A stretch of 14,683 nt of DNA from Clostridia bacterium (GCA_017456945.1 JAFTIK010000055.1:1-14683); one strand, 5' to 3'; numbered from the stretch's first letter, positions 7,332-14,243 are shown. Notes: generated by a model not told the origin, from the sequence alone. Numbers and translations are program-made.

Positions 7332-8108
7332 CTACTCCTTTATGCCGAGCGCTTCTGCAAGCAATTCGGTAAAATATACTACGGGAATTTCCGTCCCGTT
7401 CTTTTTCAAATTGTAAAGACATAGCGGACAAGCGGTTACTATTACTTCCGCGCCCTTGCCCTTTGCGTTTTCGGTTACCTTGCTACTCTTCGCCTTTGCA
7501 GACGCCTTATCTTCCATAGCGATATAACCACCGCAACATTCGTTTCTGTAAGCGTAAACTACGGGTTCGCCACCGATAGCCTTAATCATATCTTCCATAA
7601 TAGTCGGGTTTTCGGGGTCGTCCATAGCCATTACTTTACCAGGGCGAAGAAGCAAACAGCCGTAGTAAGCGGCAATCTTTTTGCCCGTTAAAGGTTTAAC
7701 CACCTTTTCTTTAAGTTTATCAAAACCTACTTTATCGCGAAGAAGTTCAAGGTAGTGAACAACTTCGGCTTCCCCTTGATAAGGGTCTTCAGCCATATAG
7801 TTGTTTGCCTTGGACGCAAATTCCGCGTTGTTCTTCATAGCGTCGTTAGTTTGCTTAATTACGTTGTGGCAGGCAGAGCAAACGGTTAAAAGGGGTTGAC
7901 CTTTAGCCTTTGCTTCTTTTAGCGCGCGCACCGAAGAAAGTTTGGTTGCAATTTCATCAGTACTAGTCGTAAACGCGCCACCGCAACATTGCCAGTTTTC
8001 AATTTCTTCTAAGGTAACGCCAAGCGCTTCTGCAACCTTACGAGCGTAAACGTCAAGGTCTTTTGCTTTAGTTCTTAACGTACAACCGGGATAATAACTT
8101 ACTTTCAT
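7332..8108 (-). CDS. hdrB: Heterodisulfide reductase subunit B (two CCG domains)
   Basis: This 258-residue protein is the catalytic thiol/disulfide subunit of heterodisulfide reductase. It has both CCG signatures that bind the two non-cubane [4Fe-4S] clusters in HdrB. The first uses Cys9, Cys41-Cys42, Cys77 and Cys80 (C-x31-CC-x34-CxxC); the second uses Cys151, Cys191-Cys192, Cys227 and Cys230. All ten cysteines are present, so the active site looks complete. The start at 8108 gives the typical N-terminus MKVSYYPGC and has an AGGAG site overlapping the fumarase stop. A longer reading to 8249 lies inside fumC and adds 47 residues unlike the family. No CoM/CoB biosynthesis is expected in a bacterium, so the natural partner is unknown. 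It may be a protein disulfide or, as suggested by context, the FrdAB-like pair. Confidence 0.93.
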   Translation of the reverse strand: MKVSYYPGCTLRTKAKDLDVYARKVAEALGVTLEEIENWQCCGGAFTTSTDEIATKLSSVRALKEAKAKGQPLLTVCSACHNVIKQTNDAMKNNAEFASKANNYMAEDPYQGEAEVVHYLELLRDKVGFDKLKEKVVKPLTGKKIAAYYGCLLLRPGKVMAMDDPENPTIMEDMIKAIGGEPVVYAYRNECCGGYIAMEDKASAKAKSSKVTENAKGKGAEVIVTACPLCLYNLKKNGTEIPVVYFTELLAEALGIKE

Positions 8109-8118
8109 TTGTTTTCTC

Positions 8119-9495
8119 CTATACCATTTGTTCGGGGTGGAACACTTCGTCAAACTTTTCAGCGGTAAGGAAACCGAGTTCCACGCACGCTTCTTTAAGC
8201 GAAATGTTATCCTTGTATGCTTTCTTTGCAGTCTTAGCCGCGTTTTCATATCCGATATAAGGATTGAGCGCGGTTACTAGCATAAGCGAGTTGTGAAGAT
8301 TGTGATGCATCTTTTCCTTGTTAGCGGTAATACCTACTGCGCAGTTGAGATCGAAAGATACGATTGCTTCTGCCAAAAGTCTTGCCGATTGCAAGAAGTT
8401 ATAGATACATACGGGCATAAATACGTTTAATTCAAAGTTGCCTTGTGACGCAGCCATTGAAACTGCAACGTCGTTACCCATTACCTGAACGGCAACCATG
8501 GTAACCGCTTCGCATTGAGTTGGGTTTACCTTGCCGGGCATAATGGAAGAGCCTGGTTCGTTTTCGGGAATAAAGATTTCGCCCAACCCGTCACGCGGGC
8601 CGCTTGCAAGCCAACGCACGTCGTTTGCAATCTTCATCATATCGCAAGCGAGAGCCTTTATTGCGCCGTGAGCGAAAACGAGTTCGTCTTTACTCGTAAG
8701 AGCGTGGAATTTATTACCTGCCGTAACGAACTTTTTACCCGTGATTTCAGAAACCTTTTCTGCTACCAAGGTGTCAAAGCCCTTGGGCGCGATGAGCCCC
8801 GTACCAACTGCAGTGCCACCGAGAGCAAGTTCTGCAAGCGGTTTAACGGCAGACTTTAGAAGTTCAACGTCGCGTTCCAAACTAGATCTCCAACCGCTTA
8901 TTTCTTGGCTGAACTTAATAGGCGTTGCGTCTTGAAGGTGAGTTCTACCACTCTTTACGATACCTTCGTTTTCCTTTTCCAAACGGATAAAGGTTTCAAT
9001 AAGCGTTTGAACTGCAGGGATAAGTTTGTCTTCAATAGCAGATACAGCCGCACTGTGCATAGCCGTTGGGAAAGTATCGTTAGAAGATTGACTCATATTG
9101 ATATCGTCGTTGGGGTGAAGAAGTTTCTTGCCCGCAATTTCGTTACCACGGTTTGCAATAACTTCGTTTGCATTCATGTTGGACTGCGTACCAGAACCCG
9201 TTTGCCATACGACGAGTGGGAAATGGTCGTTTAGCGAGCCACTAATAACTTCGTCGCACGCCTTACATATTGCAGCAAGTTTTTCGTCGGTCATTTTTTC
9301 CGGGCGAAGTTCGTGGTTGGCAAGAGCGGCAGCCTTTTTAAGCATGCCGAACGCCCTAGTAATTTCACGGGGCATAATTTCTATGCCTACGCCGATCTTA
9401 AAATTCTCTGAAGAACGCTGAGTTTGAGCAGCCCAGTAACGGTCGGCAGGAACTTTCATTTCGCCCATTGAGTCGTGTTCGATACGGTAATCCAT
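8119..9495 (-). CDS. fumC: Class II fumarate hydratase (fumarase C)
   Basis: This 458-residue protein interconverts malate and fumarate as a cytoplasmic, iron-independent homotetramer. The family signature GSSIMPGKVNP is at 315-325, and the catalytic serine of the mobile loop lies within it. SGRTHLQDATPI at 182-193 contains the conserved histidine (His186). The segments QTGSGTQSNMNANEV (98-112) and SSNDTFPTA (137-145) also match. Its length agrees with the 460-residue norm, and no truncation is seen. It is the first gene of the operon, with a clear promoter about 75 bases upstream and an AAGGAG site before the ATG. The preserved fumarase-specific pattern favours fumarase over the related aspartase. 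Its position ahead of Hdr, Flx and fumarate-reductase-type genes suggests that it supplies fumarate as electron acceptor. Confidence 0.96.
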   Translation of the reverse strand: MDYRIEHDSMGEMKVPADRYWAAQTQRSSENFKIGVGIEIMPREITRAFGMLKKAAALANHELRPEKMTDEKLAAICKACDEVISGSLNDHFPLVVWQTGSGTQSNMNANEVIANRGNEIAGKKLLHPNDDINMSQSSNDTFPTAMHSAAVSAIEDKLIPAVQTLIETFIRLEKENEGIVKSGRTHLQDATPIKFSQEISGWRSSLERDVELLKSAVKPLAELALGGTAVGTGLIAPKGFDTLVAEKVSEITGKKFVTAGNKFHALTSKDELVFAHGAIKALACDMMKIANDVRWLASGPRDGLGEIFIPENEPGSSIMPGKVNPTQCEAVTMVAVQVMGNDVAVSMAASQGNFELNVFMPVCIYNFLQSARLLAEAIVSFDLNCAVGITANKEKMHHNLHNSLMLVTALNPYIGYENAAKTAKKAYKDNISLKEACVELGFLTAEKFDEVFHPEQMV

Positions 9496-9519
9496 ATTTT
9501 TTCTCCTTATTACGTTTTC

Positions 9520-9537
9520 TTCTTTCTAAAGAAAGAA
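9520..9537. promoter_or_regulatory. Short palindrome in the fumC leader
   Basis: TTCTTTCT and AGAAAGAA form perfect 8-base arms around a 2-base centre. The site lies between the predicted transcription start (about 9571) and the fumC ribosome binding site. It could be an operator, but a chance palindrome in AT-rich sequence cannot be excluded. No regulator is recognised. Confidence 0.35.
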
Positions 9538-9577
9538 AACAAATTTTTATCCATATTTTTTCATTTTAGCATTTTAT

Positions 9578-9606
9578 ATTATAGCAAAATTTTTTTTGGT
9601 TGTAAA
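9578..9606 (-). promoter_or_regulatory. Sigma-A-type promoter of the fum-hdr-flx-frd operon
   Basis: Read on the minus strand, a -35 box TTTACA (9606-9601) and a -10 box TATAAT (9583-9578) are separated by 17 bases. A TG one base before the -10 box adds an extended -10 element. The match to the vegetative consensus is nearly perfect, so strong transcription is expected unless repressed. Transcription would start near 9571 and give a leader of about 75 bases. No other promoter this good was noticed inside the operon, whose genes overlap or nearly touch. Confidence 0.8.
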
Positions 9607-9646
9607 ATATTTATTTTATCTTTGAAATATAAAAAAAGAATATTTT

Positions 9647-9664
9647 TATAACAAAAATGTTATA
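9647..9664. promoter_or_regulatory. Inverted repeat between the divergent promoters
   Basis: TATAAC and GTTATA flank a 6-base AAAAAT centre. The site lies about 40 bases upstream of the fumC -35 box and about 80 bases upstream of the azlC -35 box. The dyad resembles a binding site for a dimeric regulator. It does not fit the Rex or FNR consensus, because the half-sites point the other way. Chance is possible in such AT-rich DNA. Confidence 0.3.
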
Positions 9665-9742
9665 TCACTACCCTTTTTTAAGATTTTGGCAACTTATAAC
9701 AGGATATTTATACCATTTGTTTGTTTTTCAGTTCGGCTTTTG

Positions 9743-9771
9743 TTGCTTTTACCATTAAATTGTGCTAAAAT
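9743..9771 (+). promoter_or_regulatory. Promoter of azlCD
   Basis: A -35-like TTGCTT (9743-9748) and a -10 box TAAAAT (9766-9771) are 17 bases apart, with TG just before the -10 box. Transcription would start near 9778, leaving a very short leader before the ribosome binding site GGAG at 9784 and the ATG at 9794. This placement supports 9794 rather than the upstream TTG at 9686 as the start. Confidence 0.6.
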
Positions 9772-9793
9772 ATATGGCGTTTTGGAGAAAATT

Positions 9794-10543
9794 ATGGATA
9801 AGCGCGAAAATTGCCAACTTAATTTTAAACGAGGACTTAAAGACGGGTTACCCATAGGGCTTGGTTACCTATCCGTTTCAGTCGCGTTCGGCGTGCAAGC
9901 AAGCCTTTTACAGATACCCGTTTTGTTATCGCTTATGGTTTCTATGACCAACCTAACTTCGGCAGGTCAACTTGCAGGGCTACCCATAATAGCGTCGGTT
10001 GGCTCTTCGGGCGTGCTTTTAACCCTTATTTTAGAGATGATTGCCACCCAACTTGTAATTAACGCAAGATATTTTCTAATGAGCATTAACCTTTCGCAAA
10101 AACTAGACCAAAGTTTTTCGGTTGGCAAAAGATTTTTCTTTTCTATGTTTATTACCGACGAAATTTTCGCCGTTGGCGCAAGTCACCCAAAAATCAACGT
10201 TAAATATATGCTAGGTCTTGCCGTTCTACCTTACGTCGGTTGGACTACGGGAACGCTTTTAGGGGCGCTTGCAAGCAACTTTTTGCCTACTATCGTTTCC
10301 GACGCGCTCGGAATTGCTTTATACGCTATGTTTATAGCCATTATCGTTCCCCCGTCAATCAACACGAAAGGCGTTCTTCCTACCGTTTTAATCGCTTGCG
10401 CTATAAGTTGCGCTTTCTTCTTTATACCCCCGTTAAAAGTGGTTTCTTCTGGGTTTGCCATTATCATAAGCGCAATAGTTGCCGCATGTGTTTCGGCGTT
10501 TTTCTTTCCTATTAAGGAGGACGAGCCATGTACGGACAGATGA
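9794..10543 (+). CDS. azlC: AzlC-type branched-chain amino acid export permease
   Basis: This 249-residue hydrophobic protein belongs to the AzlC family, the large subunit of an exporter for branched-chain amino acids and analogues in Bacillus (related to E. coli YgaZ and Corynebacterium BrnF). Family features are the N-terminal FKRGLKDGLPIGLGYLSVSVAFG segment split by glycines (residues 12-34), the SLMVSMTNLTSAGQLAG region (46-62) and LVINARYFLMS (85-95). Several hydrophobic helices run to about residue 238, followed by a short acidic tail. The start at 9794 has GGAG eight bases upstream. A longer TTG-initiated reading from 9686 would begin upstream of the predicted promoter. The gene overlaps azlD by 16 bases, as is usual for this two-subunit exporter. 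The actual substrate is not known from sequence. Confidence 0.9.
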   Translation: MDKRENCQLNFKRGLKDGLPIGLGYLSVSVAFGVQASLLQIPVLLSLMVSMTNLTSAGQLAGLPIIASVGSSGVLLTLILEMIATQLVINARYFLMSINLSQKLDQSFSVGKRFFFSMFITDEIFAVGASHPKINVKYMLGLAVLPYVGWTTGTLLGALASNFLPTIVSDALGIALYAMFIAIIVPPSINTKGVLPTVLIACAISCAFFFIPPLKVVSSGFAIIISAIVAACVSAFFFPIKEDEPCTDR

Positions 10544-10833
10544 TAATTTTAATTTTGGTAATGGCGCTAGTAACCTACCTTATAAGAATGATACCGTTAG
10601 TTTTCTTTAGAAAGAAAATTAAATCACGCTATATCAAAAGTTTACTATTCTATATGCCTAGCGCCGTACTTTCCGCAATGACTTTCCCTTATATATTTTA
10701 CTCTACGGGAAACGTTATTACAGCCACGGTGGGAACGGTAGTAGCGCTAGTAGCATCCATCTGCAAGCGCTCTCTAACCGTAGTAGCCTTGCTCGCTTGC
10801 GTTGCAGTTCTAGTTACGGGATTGATAATTTAA
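10528..10833 (+). CDS. azlD: AzlD-type small subunit of amino acid exporter
   Basis: This 101-residue membrane protein matches the AzlD family, the small partner of AzlC. It shows an N-terminal helix containing the typical VTYLIRMIPLVFF segment, a basic loop (RKKIKSRYIKS), a MPSAVLSAMTFPYIF segment at about 43-57 and two further helices. The start lies inside azlC, with AGGAGG about 8 bases before the ATG, so translation is probably coupled to azlC. Both subunits are needed for export in characterised systems. A hairpin terminator follows 9 bases after the stop. Amino acid export is the expected role; specificity is not readable. Confidence 0.9.
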   Translation: MYGQMIILILVMALVTYLIRMIPLVFFRKKIKSRYIKSLLFYMPSAVLSAMTFPYIFYSTGNVITATVGTVVALVASICKRSLTVVALLACVAVLVTGLII

Positions 10834-10842
10834 GCAACAAAA

Positions 10843-10875
10843 AAAACACGCCTTAAAAAGACGTGTTTTATTTTA
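10843..10875 (+). terminator. Intrinsic terminator after azlCD, possibly bidirectional
   Basis: AAAACACG (10843-10850) pairs with CGTGTTTT (10862-10869). The stem extends inward by three more pairs past one mismatch, and a T-rich tract follows. An A-run precedes the stem, so the minus strand also shows a hairpin followed by Ts. The site could therefore stop the transporter operon arriving from the right as well. Confidence 0.75.
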
Positions 10876-10885
10876 TGTTTTTTAA

Positions 10886-10916
10886 CAGTAAACGACGCGT
10901 AACGACGACTATTTAC
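10886..10916. repeat. 31-base direct repeat, copy 1
   Basis: This copy differs from copy 2 (11011-11041) at only two of 31 positions. Each copy has short inverted ends (GTAAA and TTTAC) and two internal AACGACG words. Together the copies bracket a 94-base structured core. No CRISPR or transposase context is present. Confidence 0.85.
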
Positions 10917-11010
10917 CTTTAGTTTAAGCGGAAAGAGCCAAGTTAGGCTAGGCTCGACGGGCATTTTGGGTGAGATTAACCTTGTTGGTTATCGAAGTCA
11001 AAATGCTCGG
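10917..11010. other. Core between direct repeats, with long imperfect hairpin
   Basis: GGGCATTTTG (10959-10968) pairs with CAAAATGCTC (10999-11008) over ten positions, one of them G-U. Inside it, a 5-by-5 internal loop leads to a second stem, GATTAACC (10974-10981) against GGTTATC (10987-10993), with one bulged base and a TTGTT loop. A separate GAGCC (10935-10939) / GGCTC (10951-10955) pair lies to the left. The loop side GGTGA faces GAAGT and could form tandem G-A pairs. No coding frame, tRNA shape or known riboswitch is recognised. It could be a non-coding RNA or the body of a dispersed repeat, on either strand. Confidence 0.5.
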
Positions 11011-11041
11011 CAGTAAACGACGCATAACGACGGCTATTTAC
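11011..11041. repeat. 31-base direct repeat, copy 2
   Basis: This is the second copy of the 10886-10916 repeat, 29 of 31 bases identical. It ends two bases from the stop codon of the adjacent transporter gene (TAA on the minus strand at 11046-11044). The element therefore reaches almost to the coding end. Confidence 0.85.
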
Positions 11042-11043
11042 GC

Positions 11044-12426
11044 TTAAATGATGAACATATCAACGTAACCCCAAACCCAAAGGATTAAAAGGATTACGGG
11101 AAGAATATATTTAGCGTAAACTTTTAGTTTAGAAGGCATACTTAAACCGTTACCAAGGTTTGCTTCGGTTAAGAATTGATTCCAACCCCAAGCCTTTTTA
11201 TCTAAGGTACAGAACAATACGTAAACGAGCGAGCCCAAAGGCAATATATTGTTGGAAATAATAAAGTCTTCTAAATCCATAATGTTAGTTTTTGGACCAA
11301 GAGGGTGAATACCAGATAAAATATTAAAACCGAATATACAAGGTAAAACTAGCACGCAAAGAAGAGCAAGGTTGATAAGACAAGACTTCTTTCTAGACCA
11401 ACCCCATTTATCCATACCAAAAGCGATTATATTTTCAAACACGGCGGTAACCGTGCTCATTGCGGCGAAAATCATAAACAAGAAGAATACCGTGCCAACG
11501 ATAGTGCCCGTAACCGAACCCATAGAATTGAAAACGTTTGGCAAAGTTTCAAAAATAAGCCCCGGCCCTGCGTTAAGGTCAACGTTAAACGCAAAGCATG
11601 CAGGAATTACTATAAGCCCTGCGCAGAAAGCAACGCCCGTATCGAGCGACGCTATGGTTACCGATTCGCCTAATAATCTTTTATCCTTTTTAATATAACT
11701 ACCGAATATTGCCATAGAGCCCATACCGATAGATAAGGTAAAGAAAGCCTGACCTAACGCGGCAAATACGGCAGCGCCGAAGTTATCGGCAAGTTTAACG
11801 AAGTTAGGAACGAGATAAAATTCATAACCTTTTCCCGCGCCACTTAAAGTCATAACGTAAATTACAAGCACGACTATAATTGCAAGCAATGCTATCATCA
11901 TAATCTTGTTTACGCGTTCTAACCCCTTCTTAACGCCAAACGAACAAACTAAAATGCCAACAGCAACAACGCCTAGCGTAACTAAGGTTACCAAGAGCGG
12001 ATTAGACGTTACCGCGCCGAATTGAGCGGAAATTTGGGTTGGGCTTTGACCAGCAAAATCGCCCGCAAGCGTCTTATAAAAATAAATAAACATCCAAGCG
12101 GTAACGACGGTATAAAACATCATTAAAAGGTAGTTACCCACCATACCTACCCAACTGAACAAGTGCCACTTAGAGCCTTTTGGTTCAAGTTCGTCAAACG
12201 AACGGGCAATACTCTTTTGACTTGCGCGCCCCACGGCAAATTCCATAGTCATAATAGGCAAGCCGAACACCACCAAGAATAGCAAGTAGAGCAAAATAAA
12301 CGCCGCCCCACCGTAGCTTGCTACTATGTACGGAAATCTCCATACGTTACCAAGCCCGATTGCGCAACCTGCCGATATAAGCACGAAACCCAACCTTGAG
12401 CCAAACTTCTCACGTTCTTTTTCCAT
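11044..12426 (-). CDS. Sodium-dependent transporter, neurotransmitter:sodium symporter (NSS/SNF) family
   Basis: This 460-residue membrane protein is a bacterial NSS-family importer, related to LeuT, MhsT and TnaT, which take up amino acids with Na+. The N-terminal hallmark GCAIGLGNVWRFPY begins about 20 residues in and forms part of the sodium and substrate site in transmembrane helix 1. GGAAFILLYLLFLVVFG and LPIMTMEFAVGR follow. About eleven to twelve hydrophobic helices can be counted, with GQAFFTLSIGMGSMAIFGSY (helix 6 region) in the middle. The last helix ends a few residues from the stop. The start at 12426 follows the EamA stop by one base, and its AGGAG site lies inside that gene. A reading to 12492 adds 22 residues within the neighbour and is not preferred. 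It is the last gene of a three-gene transporter operon. The substrate is probably an amino acid. Confidence 0.92.
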   Translation of the reverse strand: MEKEREKFGSRLGFVLISAGCAIGLGNVWRFPYIVASYGGAAFILLYLLFLVVFGLPIMTMEFAVGRASQKSIARSFDELEPKGSKWHLFSWVGMVGNYLLMMFYTVVTAWMFIYFYKTLAGDFAGQSPTQISAQFGAVTSNPLLVTLVTLGVVAVGILVCSFGVKKGLERVNKIMMIALLAIIVVLVIYVMTLSGAGKGYEFYLVPNFVKLADNFGAAVFAALGQAFFTLSIGMGSMAIFGSYIKKDKRLLGESVTIASLDTGVAFCAGLIVIPACFAFNVDLNAGPGLIFETLPNVFNSMGSVTGTIVGTVFFLFMIFAAMSTVTAVFENIIAFGMDKWGWSRKKSCLINLALLCVLVLPCIFGFNILSGIHPLGPKTNIMDLEDFIISNNILPLGSLVYVLFCTLDKKAWGWNQFLTEANLGNGLSMPSKLKVYAKYILPVILLILWVWGYVDMFII

Positions 12427-12427
12427 T

Positions 12428-13378
12428 TTATTCTCCTTTGTTTTTTGGGGAAATATCTCCACCAAGTTTTTTATTTTTACCGAACGACACACCGTCTAAT
12501 TCGGTAATAATCATTGCAACAAAAAGTATTATAAAGCCTACAATTAACCATATCGAAAGGCTTTCGTAACCGACAATAACCGAGAAAAGCACGCCAAAAA
12601 CTGCTTCACCGCTAAGTATTATTGACGACTGGGCAGAAGTGGTATATTTCTGCCCTATAATCTGCACACCTTGGGCAAACAAGGTGCAGAAAAAGGTAAG
12701 ATACCCTATCTTTAATAGTTGATCTAAATTAAGCGCGTAGCCTTGAATACCACAAACGGGCAATTCAAACGCCAAGGTTGCAACGGCAAACACTACGCCA
12801 ACTACCAAGAGTTCGGGAATTAGCAATTGAATACCGTCTTCCCCGTTCTTTTGAAAGTGGTCTATAAACACTATTTGCAAAGCGTAAAATACGGCGCATA
12901 TAATGGTTAAACCGTCGCCGAGCAAGGTATTCTCGCCCGTACCCGAATCCCCCGATAACGCCACGAACCCTATACCAACGATTGCCATTACCGCAGCGAT
13001 TAGATTTTTCAACTTTGGTTTTTTCTTAAACATACCCCAAATAATAAACGGGCACATCACGCAGTAAGAAGACGTTAAAAACGCATTCCTTGCAGGGGTT
13101 GTATTTTCCAAACCTTTAGTTTGAAAGAAATACGCGAAAGATAAAACCAAGCCGATGAGCGCGCCGTGTAGAAAGGTTTTAAGGCGCATAGCGCGAACTT
13201 TCTTGATAAAAACCAAAGATAGCACGGCTGTAGATAATAAAAACCTAACTGCTATAACGAATAGCGACGGCACGGTCTTTATGGTTTCTTTTAGGATAAC
13301 GAAAGAAGACCCCCAAACCGTAATGGCTGCAAGCAAACACAACTGACCTATAACGTTAAGTTTCTTTTGTTTATCCAT
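12428..13378 (-). CDS. EamA/DMT-superfamily transporter (second of two)
   Basis: This 316-residue protein belongs to the drug/metabolite transporter superfamily with two EamA repeats. About ten membrane helices are visible. The first repeat starts with LCLLAAITVWGSSFVILKETI, whose WGSSF motif is typical of EamA proteins (positions 13-33). The second starts near LLGDGLTIICAVFYALQIVF. The C-terminal tail, GVSFGKNKKLGGDISPKNKGE-like in composition, is hydrophilic and basic. The start overlaps the preceding EamA gene by 8 bases, with AGGAAG upstream, so translation is probably coupled. Family members export amino acids, cysteine pathway intermediates, nucleosides or other metabolites, or import some solutes; nothing here fixes the substrate. 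Side-by-side EamA genes raise the possibility of joint function, though most members work alone. Confidence 0.88.
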   Translation of the reverse strand: MDKQKKLNVIGQLCLLAAITVWGSSFVILKETIKTVPSLFVIAVRFLLSTAVLSLVFIKKVRAMRLKTFLHGALIGLVLSFAYFFQTKGLENTTPARNAFLTSSYCVMCPFIIWGMFKKKPKLKNLIAAVMAIVGIGFVALSGDSGTGENTLLGDGLTIICAVFYALQIVFIDHFQKNGEDGIQLLIPELLVVGVVFAVATLAFELPVCGIQGYALNLDQLLKIGYLTFFCTLFAQGVQIIGQKYTTSAQSSIILSGEAVFGVLFSVIVGYESLSIWLIVGFIILFVAMIITELDGVSFGKNKKLGGDISPKNKGE

Positions 13379-14243
13379 TACTTACTTCCTTTGTATCGTC
13401 AGTCTTATCAAACCGAGCGGAAACGACGGCTTCGCTAAGCACGCCGATAATAACGATTATAAAACCTATTAAGCCTATAAGGTCGGGCAATTCGCCAAGG
13501 AAAATCGCCGTCCAAACAGGCCCTAAAATCATTTCTAACGGGGCTAACATTGACGCAGTTGCCCCCGAAGTAAAGCGCAAACCCGAATAGTAAAGGGCGT
13601 AAGCCGCGCCTATTTGGAAGACACCTAGATACGCCAAAACCACCCACTCGATAGCAGTAACCGACGAAAATAGCAAGACGGTGGGGCGAGCGATAATTAG
13701 CGCTATCACGCCTACCGTAAGGTTAGAAAGGGCAGATAAACCTATGGGGTTATCCGTGCCGATTTTCTTTGCAAACCAAGTAAGCCCTGCAAAAGTAAAA
13801 CTAGTGCTTAGCGCTATTAAATTTCCAACTAGCGTAACCCCTTTAGACGTAGAGCACATTGAAACCACAACCCCTGCAATAAGCAAGAGCATAGGAAAAA
13901 TACGTTTTATAGCAAAATCTTTTTTCTTAGGTTTATCTAGCAAGAAAAGCCATATGCACGAAGTATATTGCATACCTAGCGCGATAGCCGAACTAGTAGT
14001 TTTAAGCGCTACGATTATACCGAAAGTTACGGCGATAAAACAGAGAACAAACCCTAAAAAATAAAGATTAAACTTGATTTTTTTGGGGCGAAGAAAGGGC
14101 AAAAGCACCACGCCTGCTATAAGCGACCTTATACCCGCAAGTGTAAAAGCGTCAAACTTAAGCCAACGAACGAAAGGCGCGTTGCTAGACCATAACAAAG
14201 CTGCAAACAAGACCATTATCGTTCCTAAAGTGCTTTTTTTCAT
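13371..14243 (-). CDS. EamA/DMT-superfamily transporter (first of two)
   Basis: This 290-residue, ten-helix membrane protein begins the transporter operon. The N-terminal EamA repeat includes VLFAALLWSSNAPFVRWL, the family's WxSN/WGSSF-like motif. The second repeat starts near LVGNLIALSTSFTFAGLTWFAKK and contains the late SGATASMLAPLEMILGPVWTAIFLGE segment, a strong EamA signature (conserved near the end of such proteins). The start at 14243 is an ATG with GGAG eight bases before it. An in-frame TTG at 14258 would add five residues and overlap that ribosome binding site, so it is less likely. The two EamA proteins of this operon are clearly different in sequence, so they are not a recent tandem copy. 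Export of a small metabolite is the usual role in the family; the substrate is unknown. Confidence 0.88.
   Translation of the reverse strand: MKKSTLGTIMVLFAALLWSSNAPFVRWLKFDAFTLAGIRSLIAGVVLLPFLRPKKIKFNLYFLGFVLCFIAVTFGIIVALKTTSSAIALGMQYTSCIWLFLLDKPKKKDFAIKRIFPMLLLIAGVVVSMCSTSKGVTLVGNLIALSTSFTFAGLTWFAKKIGTDNPIGLSALSNLTVGVIALIIARPTVLLFSSVTAIEWVVLAYLGVFQIGAAYALYYSGLRFTSGATASMLAPLEMILGPVWTAIFLGELPDLIGLIGFIIVIIGVLSEAVVSARFDKTDDTKEVSNG

Noticed and set aside
8109..8249. 47-residue N-terminal extension of HdrB
   Set aside because: It is fumC in another frame. HdrB begins MKVSYYPGC at 8108 with its own AGGAG site.
984..9495. Dissimilatory sulfite or hydrogenase operon, because of AsrA/AsrB, HydB/HydG and MvhD resemblance
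   Set aside because: No siroheme sulfite reductase (AsrC), [NiFe] hydrogenase subunit or DsrC is present. The full set matches Flx-Hdr with a FrdAB-type pair better.
9647..9664. Rex or FNR operator controlling the redox operon
   Set aside because: Rex sites have TTGTTAA...TTAACAA and FNR sites TTGAT...ATCAA. This dyad has the opposite half-site orientation (TATAAC...GTTATA).
9686..9793. Longer AzlC starting from TTG at 9686
   Set aside because: The predicted promoter lies inside this stretch, no ribosome binding site precedes the TTG, and the ATG at 9794 has GGAG upstream and gives a normal AzlC N-terminus.
10959..11008. Intrinsic terminator of the NSS transporter operon
   Set aside because: On the minus strand the hairpin is not followed by a T-run. 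The better candidate for termination is the hairpin at 10843-10869.
10886..11041. Mini CRISPR array
   Set aside because: There are only two repeats, the interval is 94 bases with its own inverted repeats, and no cas gene is present.
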